Assembly: GCF_963082655.1 (NCBI RefSeq) | Contig: NC_081554.1 | Span: 97,036,245-97,100,244 of the forward strand | DNA from: Stomoxys calcitrans | Taxonomy: Eukaryota > Arthropoda > Insecta > Diptera > Muscidae | Direction: 5' to 3' | DNA: 64,000 bases | Part shown: piece by piece, positions 34,331 through 46,458 of the stretch | Numbering within the stretch: position 1 is the stretch's first letter | Layout of the letters: every line of letters starts with the position of its first letter | Notes under the pieces: generated by a model | Seen by the model: only the letters and a program-made list of their open reading frames with translations | Databases searched by the model: none | What the model was told of the DNA's origin: nothing | Position numbers and translations under genes: made by a program

Positions 34331-34629
34331 TGAATATTTATTTTCCGTTTCGTTTTGGTAAGATGTCAAAAATTTGAACTATTTTTTTCATTTATTAAAA
34401 ATTTCTCTATTTCGAAGATTTGATAAACTAGCGAGCTAAATTTTTACTATTATTGGTGTCAATGCCTTCTCTAACGGTAATTTTTTACATTAATTGATTT
34501 GACGATATACATTACTTTTAACACTTGTTACACTGATGGGACATATGTGTTCATTCGTCCTCAAAAGTAAATAAATGGGGAAAAATCAGTTATATTCAAA
34601 TGCTAACATTTAAGGCGGACAATCTTTGT

Positions 34630-35060
34630 TATACTTACCGGCGTAGGAAGGGATGGCAAAATTTTACTAGTCACGCCTTAAAACATCGATGTTTGACTCT
34701 ATATGATCGTTTTCACATTCTAAGTCGATTCATTTGTCCGTCTGTCAGTCGGAATCATGATAGCGTACGAGCCATAAAGCTAACAGCATTAAATTTTGCA
34801 CAGACACAGATCATTAGTAATTGCAGATGGGTCCTATCGGTATAAATGTGAATATTGCTCCAAATTCCCAGATTTGTCGTCATGAGTCTTAAATTTGCTC
34901 CGATTTGGCTAGAGCTTAGCATTCAAAGTATATTTATTGCCTTTAATACTAAAACCGAATATGGCGCAGACATTTCTGTTTTAACCCCGATTTTGAATCT
35001 TGAGCCTTCATAGAACTCTTTTATGATCGGATTTGGCCGGTTTTTGTTATAAAAGTTTAC
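34630..35060 (-). repeat. Family A/B element, decayed
   Basis: 'tgatcgttttcacattctaa' followed by 'catttgtccgtctgtcagtcgg' marks the far end, then two units ('gctccgatttggctagag'). The palindrome end is lost. Confidence 0.5.
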
Positions 35061-36209
35061 TTACAGTGAGTGCCACAATAAAGTTAACAAAAACCATAAT
35101 TTTACCGCAAACATACTTTCATCGCTGAAAAGCACGTTGTTTCAGAATCTAATTAATTGTTGTTGTTGTTCTTCGCATAAGGAGTACATTTAAAGGAGGT
35201 TAAAATAAAAACGTTTTTAATCAAATGCTTTTGTATACTTTATTTTGACGCACACTGTATACCCAACCATCCCCATGCTTGCTGGTGTTTTTATTTCTTT
35301 CAGTCTAAACGTAGTAAACTGATTCAGTTCAATTCAATTTTAAGCAATATTTGAAAACACCTTTTCACCCAAATATTTACCTTTGAGGACGAATGGGATA
35401 TATAACTTCCATAATTCTTTTCATAGAAGCTAAAATATTTTTAACATTTTGGCGACACTTTGCTTAGTAATACGACTATTCAATGAACGAATATGCAATA
35501 AAATCAAAACTTTATCGAGCGGGTAATTCTTCGTCCTCAAAGGAACGTTTTGGTACTAAAACCAAATACAGTTTGATATTAAGAGCAATGCCAGTTCGTT
35601 AATAAGGCTATGACCATACTATGCAATGCCTCGCTTTGATAGCTCACGGTGTTGCTTTACAGTCAAAACCATATCGTACTGAAATAAGCACGTTTTGGTA
35701 TTAATTTTTCTCTGGGTGTAGACCTAAATTTCTTTCCAGCAATAGAATGGGGGCTGAGAACAAGACAGGAGTGTCATCCCACGAGCTATTTATGTCGCCT
35801 GTTTAGCCTCCCTTTTCTAATATTACTTATAATATTGGTATTTTATGCAATAGCAAATGAATCGATGAAGTAAATTTACTGTGAAAAGTGGTACACAAAA
35901 CAAATGTTACTTGATAACAGCAAAACACTTCCATTGTTTTGGCAAATTATCATTTTTTAAGTTATCAGCTAATTCATATTTATTTTTATCAATATAGCAT
36001 ATCCCTTTGCTTCTCAATTTTTCACTATCAATAGATGTTTGCAAGCTAAGGCGAAATTGGAAATTATTTTTTGCTATTGTACTGCGTCTGTTGACTGACT
36101 CATTGATGAGAAATATAAACAAACTAGAACGAATAAAAACCTGTGTGCAAAGTTCATTCGGAACTGTTGCAAGAATAAAGGAAATGAAGAAATAAACAAC
36201 TCGTATAGT
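35061..36209. other. Low-repeat DNA, nothing supported
   Basis: AT-rich DNA with TTG-type simple sequence near 35156 ('attgttgttgttgttc'). Frames at 35907 and 36007 are short and on opposite strands of the same DNA; no motif. Confidence 0.4.
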
Positions 36210-36350
36210 AAGTTAAGCTTAGATAGGCTTTAGTGGCAGTCTGCAATCAGATTCACTTATACAGTTTGAGTTCACAGTTTCTTACAGCTTCTGCAAAAGT
36301 CGTTACTTGCAACCTTTAGTCTAGCATGCTTTCAATTCATTCATCCTATA
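36210..36350 (-). mobile_element. LOA-like LINE 3'-end fragment
   Basis: 'cagcttctgcaaaagtcgtt' and 'aacctttagtctagcatg' match the LOA-like LINE near its 3' end (48850-48895). A worn 'tttagtggcagtctgcaatc' matches the 3' terminal block at 48595-48615. The intervening piece is deleted. Confidence 0.55.
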
Positions 36351-37345
36351 CAGCTATAGCTATAGCTCCCACACAAGGCGCAGTTCTTATCCAATCGGAC
36401 TGGTATTTTGCATAATGATTTTTCCTATGACTTACAACAGCGATACAAAGTTTGGTTGAGATCCGTCCATATCTTGATATAGCTCCCCTATTAATCGATT
36501 TCCCGATTTTTTGGGCTGCAATTTTAAACGATGATTTCTTCTACGACTTTCAAAGCTAAAACAAGCTGGTTTTGAATTATGTACTTATTCATCAAATAAG
36601 CTCCCTAAAAAACTGATCTCCTGATTTGGATTTATGTACATTGAAATACAACACACCAATGTGCGGCCCTTAAAGCCATCACACCTAATATGGTTGTAAA
36701 TCTTCGAACCAAGGACGAAATGCGTCCCAAAGTGGTTGGTGTGTGTTGCTGTCTCTGGCTTTCCTTTTACATTTGCAATCTACGATCATTGAGCTTGTCT
36801 CGAAAGAGAAACAAACAAAAATTGTAAAATTTAAGAACCTTTGCCCTAACAGGCAAAAAACTTGAATAACATTAAGTTTGGTTTGATATACCTCTAGTAT
36901 AAATCGATCTTCCGATTTGATTTCTTGAGATCCTTGAGGGCGTAATTATTCTCCCATTAAGCTAAATTATCCGGAGCAAATGTGGTCCAAATCGGCTTAG
37001 AATCTTCTTACTTCCAACCTTTGAGTACAATGAAGATTTAGTTGTTAGTGTATGAAATGGAAACGGATGTTATTTTCACGTATGTACTAGAGGTGAGTGA
37101 GATATAAATTCAATCACGTGATTGTAAGCCAAATCGGAAAATAATTGCGCCCTGTAGAGGCTTCAGAAGTATTATCGGGAGATCGGTTTATATGACAGCT
37201 ATATCAAAACATGGACCGATATGGCCCGTCCCAACCAACATACAGTAGGAAGCATTTGTGCAAAATTTCAAGCACCTAGCTTTATTCCTTCAAAAGTTAG
37301 CGTGCTTTCGTCAGACGAATGGACATGGAGTGGTGAACTTTAATT
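36351..37345. repeat. Family A fragments, mixed orientation
   Basis: Minus fragments at 36360-36620 and 36890-36985, plus fragment at about 37120-37345 that ends in 'aagcacctagctttattcc' and 'aagttagcgtgctttcgtc'. No terminus on any of them; DNA between shows nothing. Confidence 0.5.
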
Positions 37346-37379
37346 TAGAATATCAAATTGAGATAGAATTTGGAGCACT

Positions 37380-39433
37380 TAAGCCATTTAATTATTTGCG
37401 CAGTTATTTCTAACGGCCAATTTAGGGGCCCATCTGATTATCACTATCCAAATATTTAAGATTGGAAAACGTATCTCATATCCAATTGGCGGACCACCCC
37501 AAAACAACAAAATTGGACATATTTACCCATCATGGCAATATGGGACTCAAATGAAAGGTATTTACCAGGTATTTGGTAGGCCGTTCCTCCCCAAAAACAT
37601 TCCCAAAAGAGGACAAATTTATGACCATGGCAATATGGGGCTTAAATGAAAGGTCTTTAGAAGTATAGCATGAATTTGATATTAATATTCGGGAAAGTGT
37701 CTGTGGGACCACCCCATCCTTATAACACCACCCATATAGTAAGGCGGACCCTCCCCCATACCACAATTCTCAAAAACGCCAGATCTCGGAGATGCGTGCA
37801 CCGATTTAAGCGAAATTTTGTATGCGACATTATGGTACCCCAAAAACACAAAATTGATGAAAAATTGTGGGGTTAAATAACCTGGGGGTACGCCCCATCC
37901 CAAAACCCACCCGAGCGGACATGTGTACCGATTGGGATAATATGGGTATCAAATGTAAGGTATTTAAAAGTAGAGTACGAATTTGGTATACAAATTTCAA
38001 TCTTAATTTTCAGGGGGTTTCCCACCCCCAAATAAGCCCCAAGAGGACACTTGGATACAAATCTGACACAAAAATTTATTTTTTGGTGTCTTAGGGCCCT
38101 CCCCACCCCCCAAAATCCCCCAGCAGGACAAATTTACCGATTGGGACAATATGGATATCAAATGAAAGCTATTTAAAGGTAAAGTCCAATGCTGATAAAA
38201 AAATTTATTCCTTGGTATCTGAGGCGCCTCCCCACCCCCCAAAACCCTCATCAGGACATATTTACCGATTGGGACAATATCGTTATCAAACGAAAGATAT
38301 TTGGAAGCTAAGTACACATCTGTTATATGAATTTGGTCCAACGTGTCTACGGGGCCTCCCCAACCCCAAAAACCCTTAAAACGGGCATAAATGTCCAACT
38401 TCACAAAATGAGTATCGAATAAAAGGTTATTGGGAGTTGACTACGAATCTGGTATGCACAATTAGGACAGAGTATGGGACCGATCCACCCACTAAATACC
38501 TTTAAATGGGACGGGTAGTTCGATCGGGATAATATATCAATTAATAGAAAAGTCTATAACAGAATATTTCGAATCTAATGTTGGTATAAGGATTCAAGTA
38601 TCTGTGTTACGCAGGACAGTAGATCGCGACAATAAAAGGCTCAAATAAATTGTCGTTTCCTCCTCCCAATAAATTCATCGCCAAACTGTCATGAAGGATG
38701 ACCGAGAATATATTGTACTAAAATGAAAGGACGTGTCAGAGGGCAATCGCCTCCCCCCATTCCTCCCAAAAAAAAGAATTAAAAATAATATATGAATAAT
38801 ATATGAAGGCCAATCCGAATTGGCCTTCCAATAGAATATAAATAAAAGGTCTTTGGTAGTAGATTACCCTTTTCATCCTCAAAGTGGGATGTACACAGAA
38901 TGCTGTATTCCAAATGGCCGCTTTGAAATATGATTTTGAATACAATACAAATATATTAATTACAAATATATTAATTAGTGTGAATCTGAACGAGACCCAT
39001 AGCCCTGAATATTTTGATAGCCTCTTTCAAAATGCTTGACATTATGGGGCTCAAACAAAATCGCGCTCTAGCACGATGCTGATATTTCTCTAAAATATCT
39101 CCCTTCAAACCAGTCATGATTGCCTACTATGGCGATAAATAGGTATTTGATAGTAGAAAACGAATAAGATATAAAATTTTGAAGCCAAATGTTTGGGGGT
39201 CGTGTCACCCCATAAACTCCGCCTAAACCAATGGAAATTGGGGCTCAAATTAAAGAAATTTTGAGAGTAGAGCACGATGCTGATATATTTTCAGGGCTAA
39301 GTACGTGGGTGGCTGCCCCACCCTACATACCTCTCAAACTGGACATATTTGTGGATTATAGCAAAAAGGGCTCAAATCTGTATCGGTTTCATGGTCAAGT
39401 GTTTCAAGGACGCCTTACCTCATAAACTTCCCT
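37380..39433 (+). repeat. Family D array, plus orientation
   Basis: At least twelve degenerate units ('gggacaatatgggtatcaaa', 'gagtacgaatttggtat', 'ggcggaccctcccccatacc' at about 37744). An internal second head ('gccagatctcggagatgcg') near 37780 suggests two elements in tandem or one inside the other. The ORFs at 37530-38404 are unit translations. Confidence 0.65.
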
Positions 39434-40400
39434 TCTGATATCCACTTTCGGGAGCAAAGCCCGGAAACAAATATTAGCATCGTGCTCTTCTCTCAAATAC
39501 CATTTATATAAACCCCATAATGCCATTGGTTTAAGGCAAATATGTCCGGTATAGGTATGGTGGGACGACCCCTAGGGAGTTGGTCCCGAATTTTAATATC
39601 AGATTCGTGGTCTACTCCCAAATATCTTTCATTTGAGACCCATATTTCCATAGTCGGCAAACATGACCGGTTTCGGGATGTTTTGTGGGATGGGGTGGCC
39701 GCTCAGTGACTTGGCCCTGAAAATATATATCAGATTCGTGTTCTACTCTAAAATACTTCTTATTATAGCCCCATATTGGAATGGTCAGCAAATTCGTCCT
39801 ATATAGGTGGTGTTATGGGGGTGGGGTGGGCGGACCCATACACACTTTTTCCCGAATATTGATATGAGATTCGTGCTTTACTCCAAAAGACCTTTTATGT
39901 GAACACCATATTGCTATTGTAGTAAATTTGTCCTCTTTGGGGGTTGTTTTTGGAAGGGGCACTTGGTCCTACATTTGGATATCAGATTCGTACTCTACAC
40001 TTAAATACCTTTTATTTGAGCCCGATATTGCCATGCTCAGTAAATAAGTCCTGTTTGGGAGTGTTTTGCGGAAGGGTGCACCCCCAGAAACTTGATCCGA
40101 CATTTGGATACCAAATTCGTATTCTACTCGCAAATACCTCTCATTTGAGTCCCATATTGCCAAGGTCGGTAAATATGTCAGATTTAGGGGTGTTTTGGAG
40201 GTTGGGGTGGTCCCCCAAACATTTAGTCCTACAATTGGATAGCAGATACGTTTTCTACTCTTAATTACCTTTCATTTGAGTCCCATATTGTCATGATTGG
40301 TCTACATAATTTTGGTAGGTTTCGCTTAAATTGCACCACTCATCTCCGAAATCTGGCGTTTCTGAAAATTAGGGTAAGGGGGAGGGTGTCTGGTGAGTGC
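39434..40400 (-). repeat. Family D array, minus orientation
   Basis: The units switch strand at about 39434: 'gtgctctactcccaaatacc' and 'catttgagtcccatattgcc' appear instead of their complements. The head, in complement ('catctccgaaatctggcgtt'), is at about 40339-40360. Together with 37380-39433 it forms a head-out inverted pair. Confidence 0.65.
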
Positions 40401-40825
40401 CTTGTGAGTCGTGGTCAGTTATCAGAACATGTGTTGGCTGCTAAAGTACACTTACAAATCACATTGATAAAAGAATACTTATATCGTCTGTGAAAGCACA
40501 AAATGTGCGTATTTTCGTAACAACTTAGCCGAAACCAAACCCAATTGCATAGAAATAAAAAGGCAAAAGCGGCTGTTCATTGCTCTTAAAAAAATTGAAT
40601 AATTTAAGTTTTAACACAAACTCAAGCGTCAATGAAGAGCCAAAAAGGATAATAGAGCTAAAACTATGCCCCAGCGTAAGTCTGAATGCATGTGTGTGAA
40701 AGAATGAGTGAATATATAAATACACTAGTATTTGTGAGTTCCGCTAGGGGAGCACGACACACAGTCGAATGAAACTCAGAGTGGATGGTACATAAAAACA
40801 AGTAAATTATAAATTATTAAAGAAT
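40401..40825. other. Unassigned DNA
   Basis: No repeat or gene recognised. A stray 'aacaagtaaa' at 40796, 30 bp before the family A element, may be the relic of another copy's end. Confidence 0.35.
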
Positions 40826-42328
40826 AACAAGTAAAAGCGTGCTAAGTTCGGCCGGGCCGAATCTTATATACCCTCCACCATGGATCGCATTTGTCGAGTT
40901 CTTTTCACGGCATCTCTTCTTAGGCAAAAAAGCATATAAGAAAAGATTTGCTCTGCTATCAGAGCGATATCAAGATATGGTCCGGTTTGGACCACAATTA
41001 AATTATATGTTGGAGACCTGTGTAAAATGTCAGTCAATTCGAATAAGAATGGGCCCTTTGGGGGCTCAAGAAGTAAAATAGAGAGATCGATTTATATGGG
41101 AGCTGTATCGGGCTATAGACCGTTTCAGACCATAATAAACACGTATGTTGACGGTCATGAGAGAATCGGTCGTACAATATTTCAGGCAAATCGTATAATA
41201 ATTGCGACCTCTACAGGCTCAAGAACTCAAGATCCCAGATCGGTTTATATGACAGCTATATCAGGTTATGAACCGATTTAAACCATGCTTGGCACAGTTG
41301 TTGGATATCATAACAAAACACGTCGGGCAAAAATTCATTCCAATCGGATAAGAATTGCGCACTCTAGAGGCTCAAGAAGTCAAGACCCAAGATCGGTTTA
41401 TATGGCAGCTATATCAGGTTATGAACCGATTTGAACCATTCTTGGCACAGATGTTGGATATTATGACAAAACACGTCGTGCGAAATTTCATTCAAATCGT
41501 ATAAGAATTACGCACTCTAGAGGCTCAAGAAGTCAAGACCTAAGATCGGTTTATATGACAGCTATATCAGGTTATCAACCGATTTGAACCATACAAGGCA
41601 CAGTTGTTGGATATCATAACAAAACACGTCGTGCCAAAATTCATTCAAATCGGACAAGAATTGGGCCCTCCAGAGGCTCAAAAAGTCAAGACCCAAGATC
41701 GGTTTATATGGCAGCTATATCAGGTTATGAACCGATTTGAACCATTCTTGGCACAGATGTTGGATATCATAACAAAACACGTCGTGCGAAATTTCATTCC
41801 AATCGGATAAGAATTGCGCACTCTAGAGGCTCAAGAAGTCAAGACCCAAGATCGGTTTATATGGCAGCTATATCAGGTTATGAACCGATTTGAACCATAC
41901 TTGGCACAGTTGTTGGATGTCATAACAAAACACGTCGTGCAAAATTTCATCCCAATCGGATAAGAATTGCGCACTTTAGAGGCTCAAGAAGTCAAGACCC
42001 AAAATCGGTTTATATGACAGCTATATCAAAACATGGACCGATATGGCCCATTTACAATACCAACTGACAAGTAATTTGCAAAATTTCAAGCGGCTAGCTT
42101 TACTCCTTCGGAAGTTAGCGTGCTTTCGACAGACAGACGGACGGACGGACGGACGGACGGACGGACGGACGGACGGACGGACAGACGGACGGACATGGCT
42201 AGATCGACATAAAATGTCACGACGATCAAGAATATATATACTTTATGGGGTCTCAGACGAATATTTCGAGTAGTTACAAACAGAATGACGAAATTAGTAT
42301 ACCCCCCATCTTATGGTGGAGGGTATAA
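40826..42328 (+). mobile_element. Family A element, full length (copy 1)
   Basis: Complete copy. It opens AACAAGTAAAA, then the palindrome 'gttcggccgggccgaa' and TATACCCTCCACCAT. Next are 'ctcttcttaggcaaaaaagc' and six units with an exact 153-bp period (start points 41085, 41238, 41391, 41544, 41697, 41850, next boundary near 42003). It closes with 'gaagttagcgtgctttcg', a GGAC microsatellite, 'caagaatatatatactttat' and ATGGTGGAGGGTATA. The first inner TATACCCTCCACCAT and the last ATGGTGGAGGGTATA are a 15-bp inverted repeat. No protein domain; the frames at 40839, 41027 and 41604 only reflect the units. An almost identical copy lies at 58221-59525. Confidence 0.9.
42128..42194 (+). repeat. GGAC microsatellite inside family A
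   Basis: An almost pure (GGAC)n run of about 60 bp, within the block that reads only 'gacagacggacggac' in most other copies. It looks like a recent expansion. Confidence 0.85.
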
Positions 42329-44600
42329 TTAAACGAGAAAACAGGAACTCATGTGCACTTCATTTAAAACTTAATAAAGTTACGACTTTCTAGGCTCACA
42401 CACACAAACACGCACTCACATGCGCGCATGTAAACAACGTATTTATGGGCACAATTGCGACAGACGTACGCGCGTTTAAGTGTTAGGCCGCACATGGTGA
42501 CGAGTCAGCTCAGTTCGCATGTGTTGGATTTGTATGTATGTGTATTTGTATGTATGTGTGTGTTGCGTTGGCAAGTGTATCATAAAGCCATTAAATTAGA
42601 TAGGGAAAAACTCACTAACATTCACTCTCCACTATAAGGATATTCACACGACTTTTTCTTTCGCTCGTTAATAAGGGTGTGCAAAAATTTGATTTTCTGA
42701 TTAACGAAGCAGAGTAGGTAGTGTTAAGGCAGTTAAGTGCTCTAGTTTTAACGTTAGTTCACTTAAATCTACAATATGGCCAGCAGTTTAATATTTTGGG
42801 TAGAAAATGTGTAAAGTGCTAATATTAAATGATTTTCTCATACTATGTGTTAGTGAGCAGTTGCATAATGGAAATTGCAAAATGCTTTCACTATAAAATT
42901 TTTTGGTAAAAACCTTTTTCAGTTCACCCTAAAACACGCACATGTGTACACCCATATATTTCTAGTTGCATCTATGTGTGTTAATTGTATACCTGCTAAC
43001 AGCAACGTGCCTCATACATTTACGTTCATAGACCCTATTTTTATAAGAGAAGGAGCATTAACAAGAAGTTATTTTTCTAATTTTCAAGTTTTTGTTATGC
43101 TAACTGAAGGCAAGAATAATTGCCAATATCTACACTGTGGCACAGTGACGTCAATGACAACGTAAGTGGAATTTTTGTTAAATGATGACTCTTTTTATGA
43201 CCTTCAAAATCGATGGCAAGCATGATCCAAATCGGCCATTCATCTGATATCCCATAAAACCGGTCTCCTGGTTTTGAGCCTCTATAAGACGCAATTTTTA
43301 TCTGATTGGACAAATATGGGGGCGATATGATAAAGCCGATATTAGGATCAAGGAACCTCAAAAATTCCAAGTTCTGTAGAAGACCCAGAGAGGCAAAGCA
43401 AAATGACACACATAAACATACATAATTTGCTACACCGACAAGTTACATGTGTGATCAGATCACATTTGGTAGTATGGGAGAGGTTTATTGTTTGAGAGTG
43501 TTTCGGCGTGTGTAAATGTCAAAAAGTGATGAATGGGCGCCTGGCCAGACTATGGAGTGGTTGTATATGTTGCCATTTGATGAGCACATGCCAATACATG
43601 ACTATGGATAGGTGTGTGTGTGTGCGTGTGCTTTCCATCGAAGGACTCTGTTTGTTTAAGTGTGTGTGTGTGAAAATAAATAGTTTCTGGCAAAGTTTTT
43701 GCCATCTGAAATCGAAAAAACCACAAAAACCGCACCATCAAGCGAACAAACGTACCGCAGCACAACACTGACTGGCATGGCAACATGTTGGCAAACTAAT
43801 GAAGGACCCGCGGTGTTGACGTCGCCAGATGCGGTCTTAACTGATGTCTATGGGAAAATCTTTCATTTGTTTTAGGTGCACCCACTTCCACCATTCGTAT
43901 TCTTGTCAACCCTTTTCACTGCTCCTTCAGCACAGAATGTAAAGCTGTTGTAGCCGATAAGAAGGGCTGAGATTATAGCGAAGCATTCGCGTCAGTAGGC
44001 CATTTTATGTTTCACCTCATCGAAAAAAAAAGGCACAGTAAAGAGGGAGAAAAGCTTGGATAAAGTCATTTAGCCATAGCCAACAGCAAATTCATTTAGT
44101 CCTTTCGTCCTGGTTGCAAATGTCGAGGAAATTCCAAGGCGACGACCCACTAAGGAAACCATCAAAGTGGTTTTTCTTCCCCTAAGCGGCGAATGGAATT
44201 ATCATAAACCCGGGTGTCACACAATAACCGGCGAGTTCATGAGCTCTTAATTGCTGCATCATTTCCTAAACTTTAGGTTGGGTACTTTTTAATTTACATA
44301 GTCAAATCAGTGATAGTCTCATTTAAAATGTTAATCAGCGCTATAGTTTTGAAAATACCAACAAAATCAATTTTATTTAAATTCAGGTAACGATGTTGGG
44401 GGTCATAATAGAAGCCATCTTGCAAAGTTTCCATCAAATTGCAAAAATATTAAGCCCTCTAGGGAATTAAGAAGAACCGTTTATATGGGAGCTATATCTG
44501 AACACGAACTACAATAATTTGATCTATTGTATATATTAGTATTTCACACTCCAACCGACCTACATTATTAAGAAGTAGGTATTTAAATTACTCTTTACTT
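42329..44600. other. Low-repeat DNA with CA/GT microsatellites
   Basis: 'cacacacaaacacgcactca' (42397), 'tgtatgtatgtgtatttgta' (42533), and two GT runs at 43610-43630 and 43657-43672. Family A scraps lie at about 43195-43330 (minus) and 44440-44500 (plus). No gene could be supported; the frames at 42875, 43508 and 43550 lack features. Confidence 0.45.
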
Positions 44601-44604
44601 ACTT

Positions 44605-44880
44605 TAATTGGCTATGACAGAATATTTCTTCCACTAGCCGAACGTAGAATAGCGTTCCAAGCGCCTCGATCTTCTGCGCTCATTCTAAAATCTCTGACAC
44701 CAAGTTTCGAGGTGTCTCCCACAACTTGATCTTTCCATCGGGCTTTTGGTCTTCCCGGTTTGCGTGTACCACCGTGTTTGCCTTCATCCATTCTGACAAC
44801 ATGACCTAACCAACGCAGCCGTTGTATTTTGATGCGTGTAACTATGCTATCGTCGTCATACAGCTCGTGGTTCATACGTC
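44605..44880 (-). pseudogene. LINE ORF2 C-terminal fragment (RTE-like)
   Basis: An 87-codon open stretch reading IKIQRLRWLGHVVRMDE, then KPGRPKARWKDQVV and a closing EDRGAWNAILRSASGR. This is the characteristic end of endonuclease-RT polyproteins of RTE-like and related LINEs. The RT core is not next to it, so it is a 3' fragment, as common for 5'-truncated insertions. Open over its whole length. Clade assignment is from memory of the motif only. Confidence 0.7.
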
Positions 44881-45041
44881 GCCTATATTCTCCGTTAAAT
44901 TACTCACTCTTGTGAATTTAAAGCTCTTTTGACAGACGAACGGACATTGTTAAATCAACTTGAAATGTCAAGGAAATCAGAGATTTGAAAAAAAACCCCA
45001 AAATTTTAACCACAAAAGCCCCTTGTGTTAGAGCAATTGTT

Positions 45042-46457
45042 TGTTACGCATGTCACCTAATGACTAAGTCAGCTAGGAACACACGCTCGTCATATGAGCG
45101 TGCGTCGACGAAAGTCAGCAGGATCCGTTTTCGCCCACATCTTTGGTTAAGATCAGTGAATTGAATAGTAGATTTAAGTTAATCAACGTATTTATCGAGA
45201 GTTGAGTCAGTCCACGCTCATATAACAATTGTGGCGACGAAAGTCAGCAGACTTAGTTTTCGCTCACACCTTAGGGTTAGATAAATGAATTGAATAATAG
45301 CCTTAAACTAATCAAAGTATTTATCAAGAGTTGAGTTAGTTCATTTTTCCTATTGGCAAACATTAGCACTTAGGTTGGTTTACTCCTCAAGGGCCAGTGA
45401 GCGAAAAACAACAAAACACATGAACTTGTTAACATCGAAAGTTGTTTACAGTTGGATTCGCTAAAGTTATTTGCAACTGAAAGTGCAACAACAAAACAAG
45501 GAGTTGTTTACTATTCCAAAGTCGTAAACAACTGGATTCGAGTTTGGGACACAAACAATTTCTTTATCAAAATTAGAGTGGCGAAGCTGAGGTTGGGCGC
45601 ATATAAAAGGGTGTCGTAAATAGTACTAGAGTCAGTCAACGAAGGAGCCAGAAGCCGTGCAGACCTGGTGATTAGAGTGATCTTAGAGTGGTTTTTTGCC
45701 TCAAACATATAGTGATGTGCCCACTCTGCGCCCAGTCCCAAGTGCCCCTTTGCCTGCGTGACCGCGAGTTAACAATGCCGTTTATTGGTGTGTGCGCTTT
45801 TGCCACTCATGATGATTAGAGTGCAAACATAGTGATTAGAGTGATATAAGAGTGCTTTTTTGTCTCAAACATATAATGGTGGACCCACTCGGCGCCCAGT
45901 CCCAAGTGCTCTTATGTCTCTTAGCTGCGTGAACCCGAGTTAACAATGCCATTTATTGGGGTGTGCCTCCTTGCCACTCATCTGTTATTGCATCCGAAGT
46001 CCGTTGTGTTCCAACAGAGTGCCCTCTCGCTTTCTTCTGACGACCTCGCGAGAGATCTAAACAGTACCGTACACTCATGAACGTCTAGCTTTAAGACTTC
46101 ATCAAGTAAAAATCCAAAAAAAAAAAAAAAAATATAAAACCAAATTCAAAAGTGACTTTTCAAACATTTCCAGCTCGATATCATATTCAATGATTTCTAT
46201 CCAAACCATAGCAATGAAATTATAAAAGTTGGGCAAGTGTGTGTTATCATGAACAACACTTTGACCAGGTGGATCTTCATCAACACCTTTGTGCGATTAA
46301 GGTGCGTTACATACCCAAAGACTATTGAGTACGGTGTAGAGCGCGCTTTTGCTTCGAAACAGGTTCACTCTCTAAGTCCCAGATAAAATAAATTTCTGTG
46401 ATGAACATTGCCCTCGGTGAACTACATGCCAGCACCCAGTGGAAACTTGTCGTTACA
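45042..46457 (+). mobile_element. LTR of a Gypsy/Osvaldo-like retrotransposon
   Basis: Inferred 1.4-kb LTR, read as 5' LTR because a primer-binding site follows it. Ends are TGTTACG (45042) and CGTTACA (46457), inverted repeats with one mismatch. It contains a full core promoter (45602-45666), a polyadenylation signal AATAAA at 46387-46392 about 65 bp before the end, and two internal tandem duplications (about 45083-45350 and 45668-45982). No gag or pol follows; the internal region is lost after about 46600. No 3' LTR lies in the window, so the left boundary rests on the TG..CA ends and promoter/poly(A) layout and is the less certain one. Confidence 0.65.
45602..45666 (+). promoter_or_regulatory. 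TATA-Inr-DPE core promoter of the LTR
   Basis: TATAAAAG at 45602-45609; initiator TCAGTC at 45632-45637 (matches the arthropod TCAKTY) with the +1 A at 45634, 32 bases after the TATA start. AGACCT at 45661-45666 is exactly +28 to +33 and fits the DPE consensus RGWYVT. Spacing of all three is ideal. It would start R of the LTR transcript and read toward the primer-binding site. Confidence 0.75.
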
Positions 46458-46458
46458 G

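Noticed and set aside
41027..41281. 84-codon ORF identical to one at 59070-59324, as a conserved protein
   Set aside because: The DNA is identical because the two transposon copies are recent; the frame is made of non-coding repeat units.
40960..42060. Regularly spaced 153-bp repeats as a CRISPR-like array
   Set aside because: Units are contiguous with no unique spacers, the context is a eukaryotic transposon, and there are no cas genes.
40826..42328. Family A as a Helitron
   Set aside because: The hairpin is suggestive, but the 5' TC and 3' CTRR ends are absent and the subterminal inverted repeat argues against it; left unclassified.
43508..43786. Cys/Val-rich frames on both strands
   Set aside because: They read through GT/CA microsatellites; no domain.
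45042..46457. Complete LTR retrotransposon
   Set aside because: No gag, pol or second LTR lies within the window; only the LTR, primer-binding site and a short leader remain.
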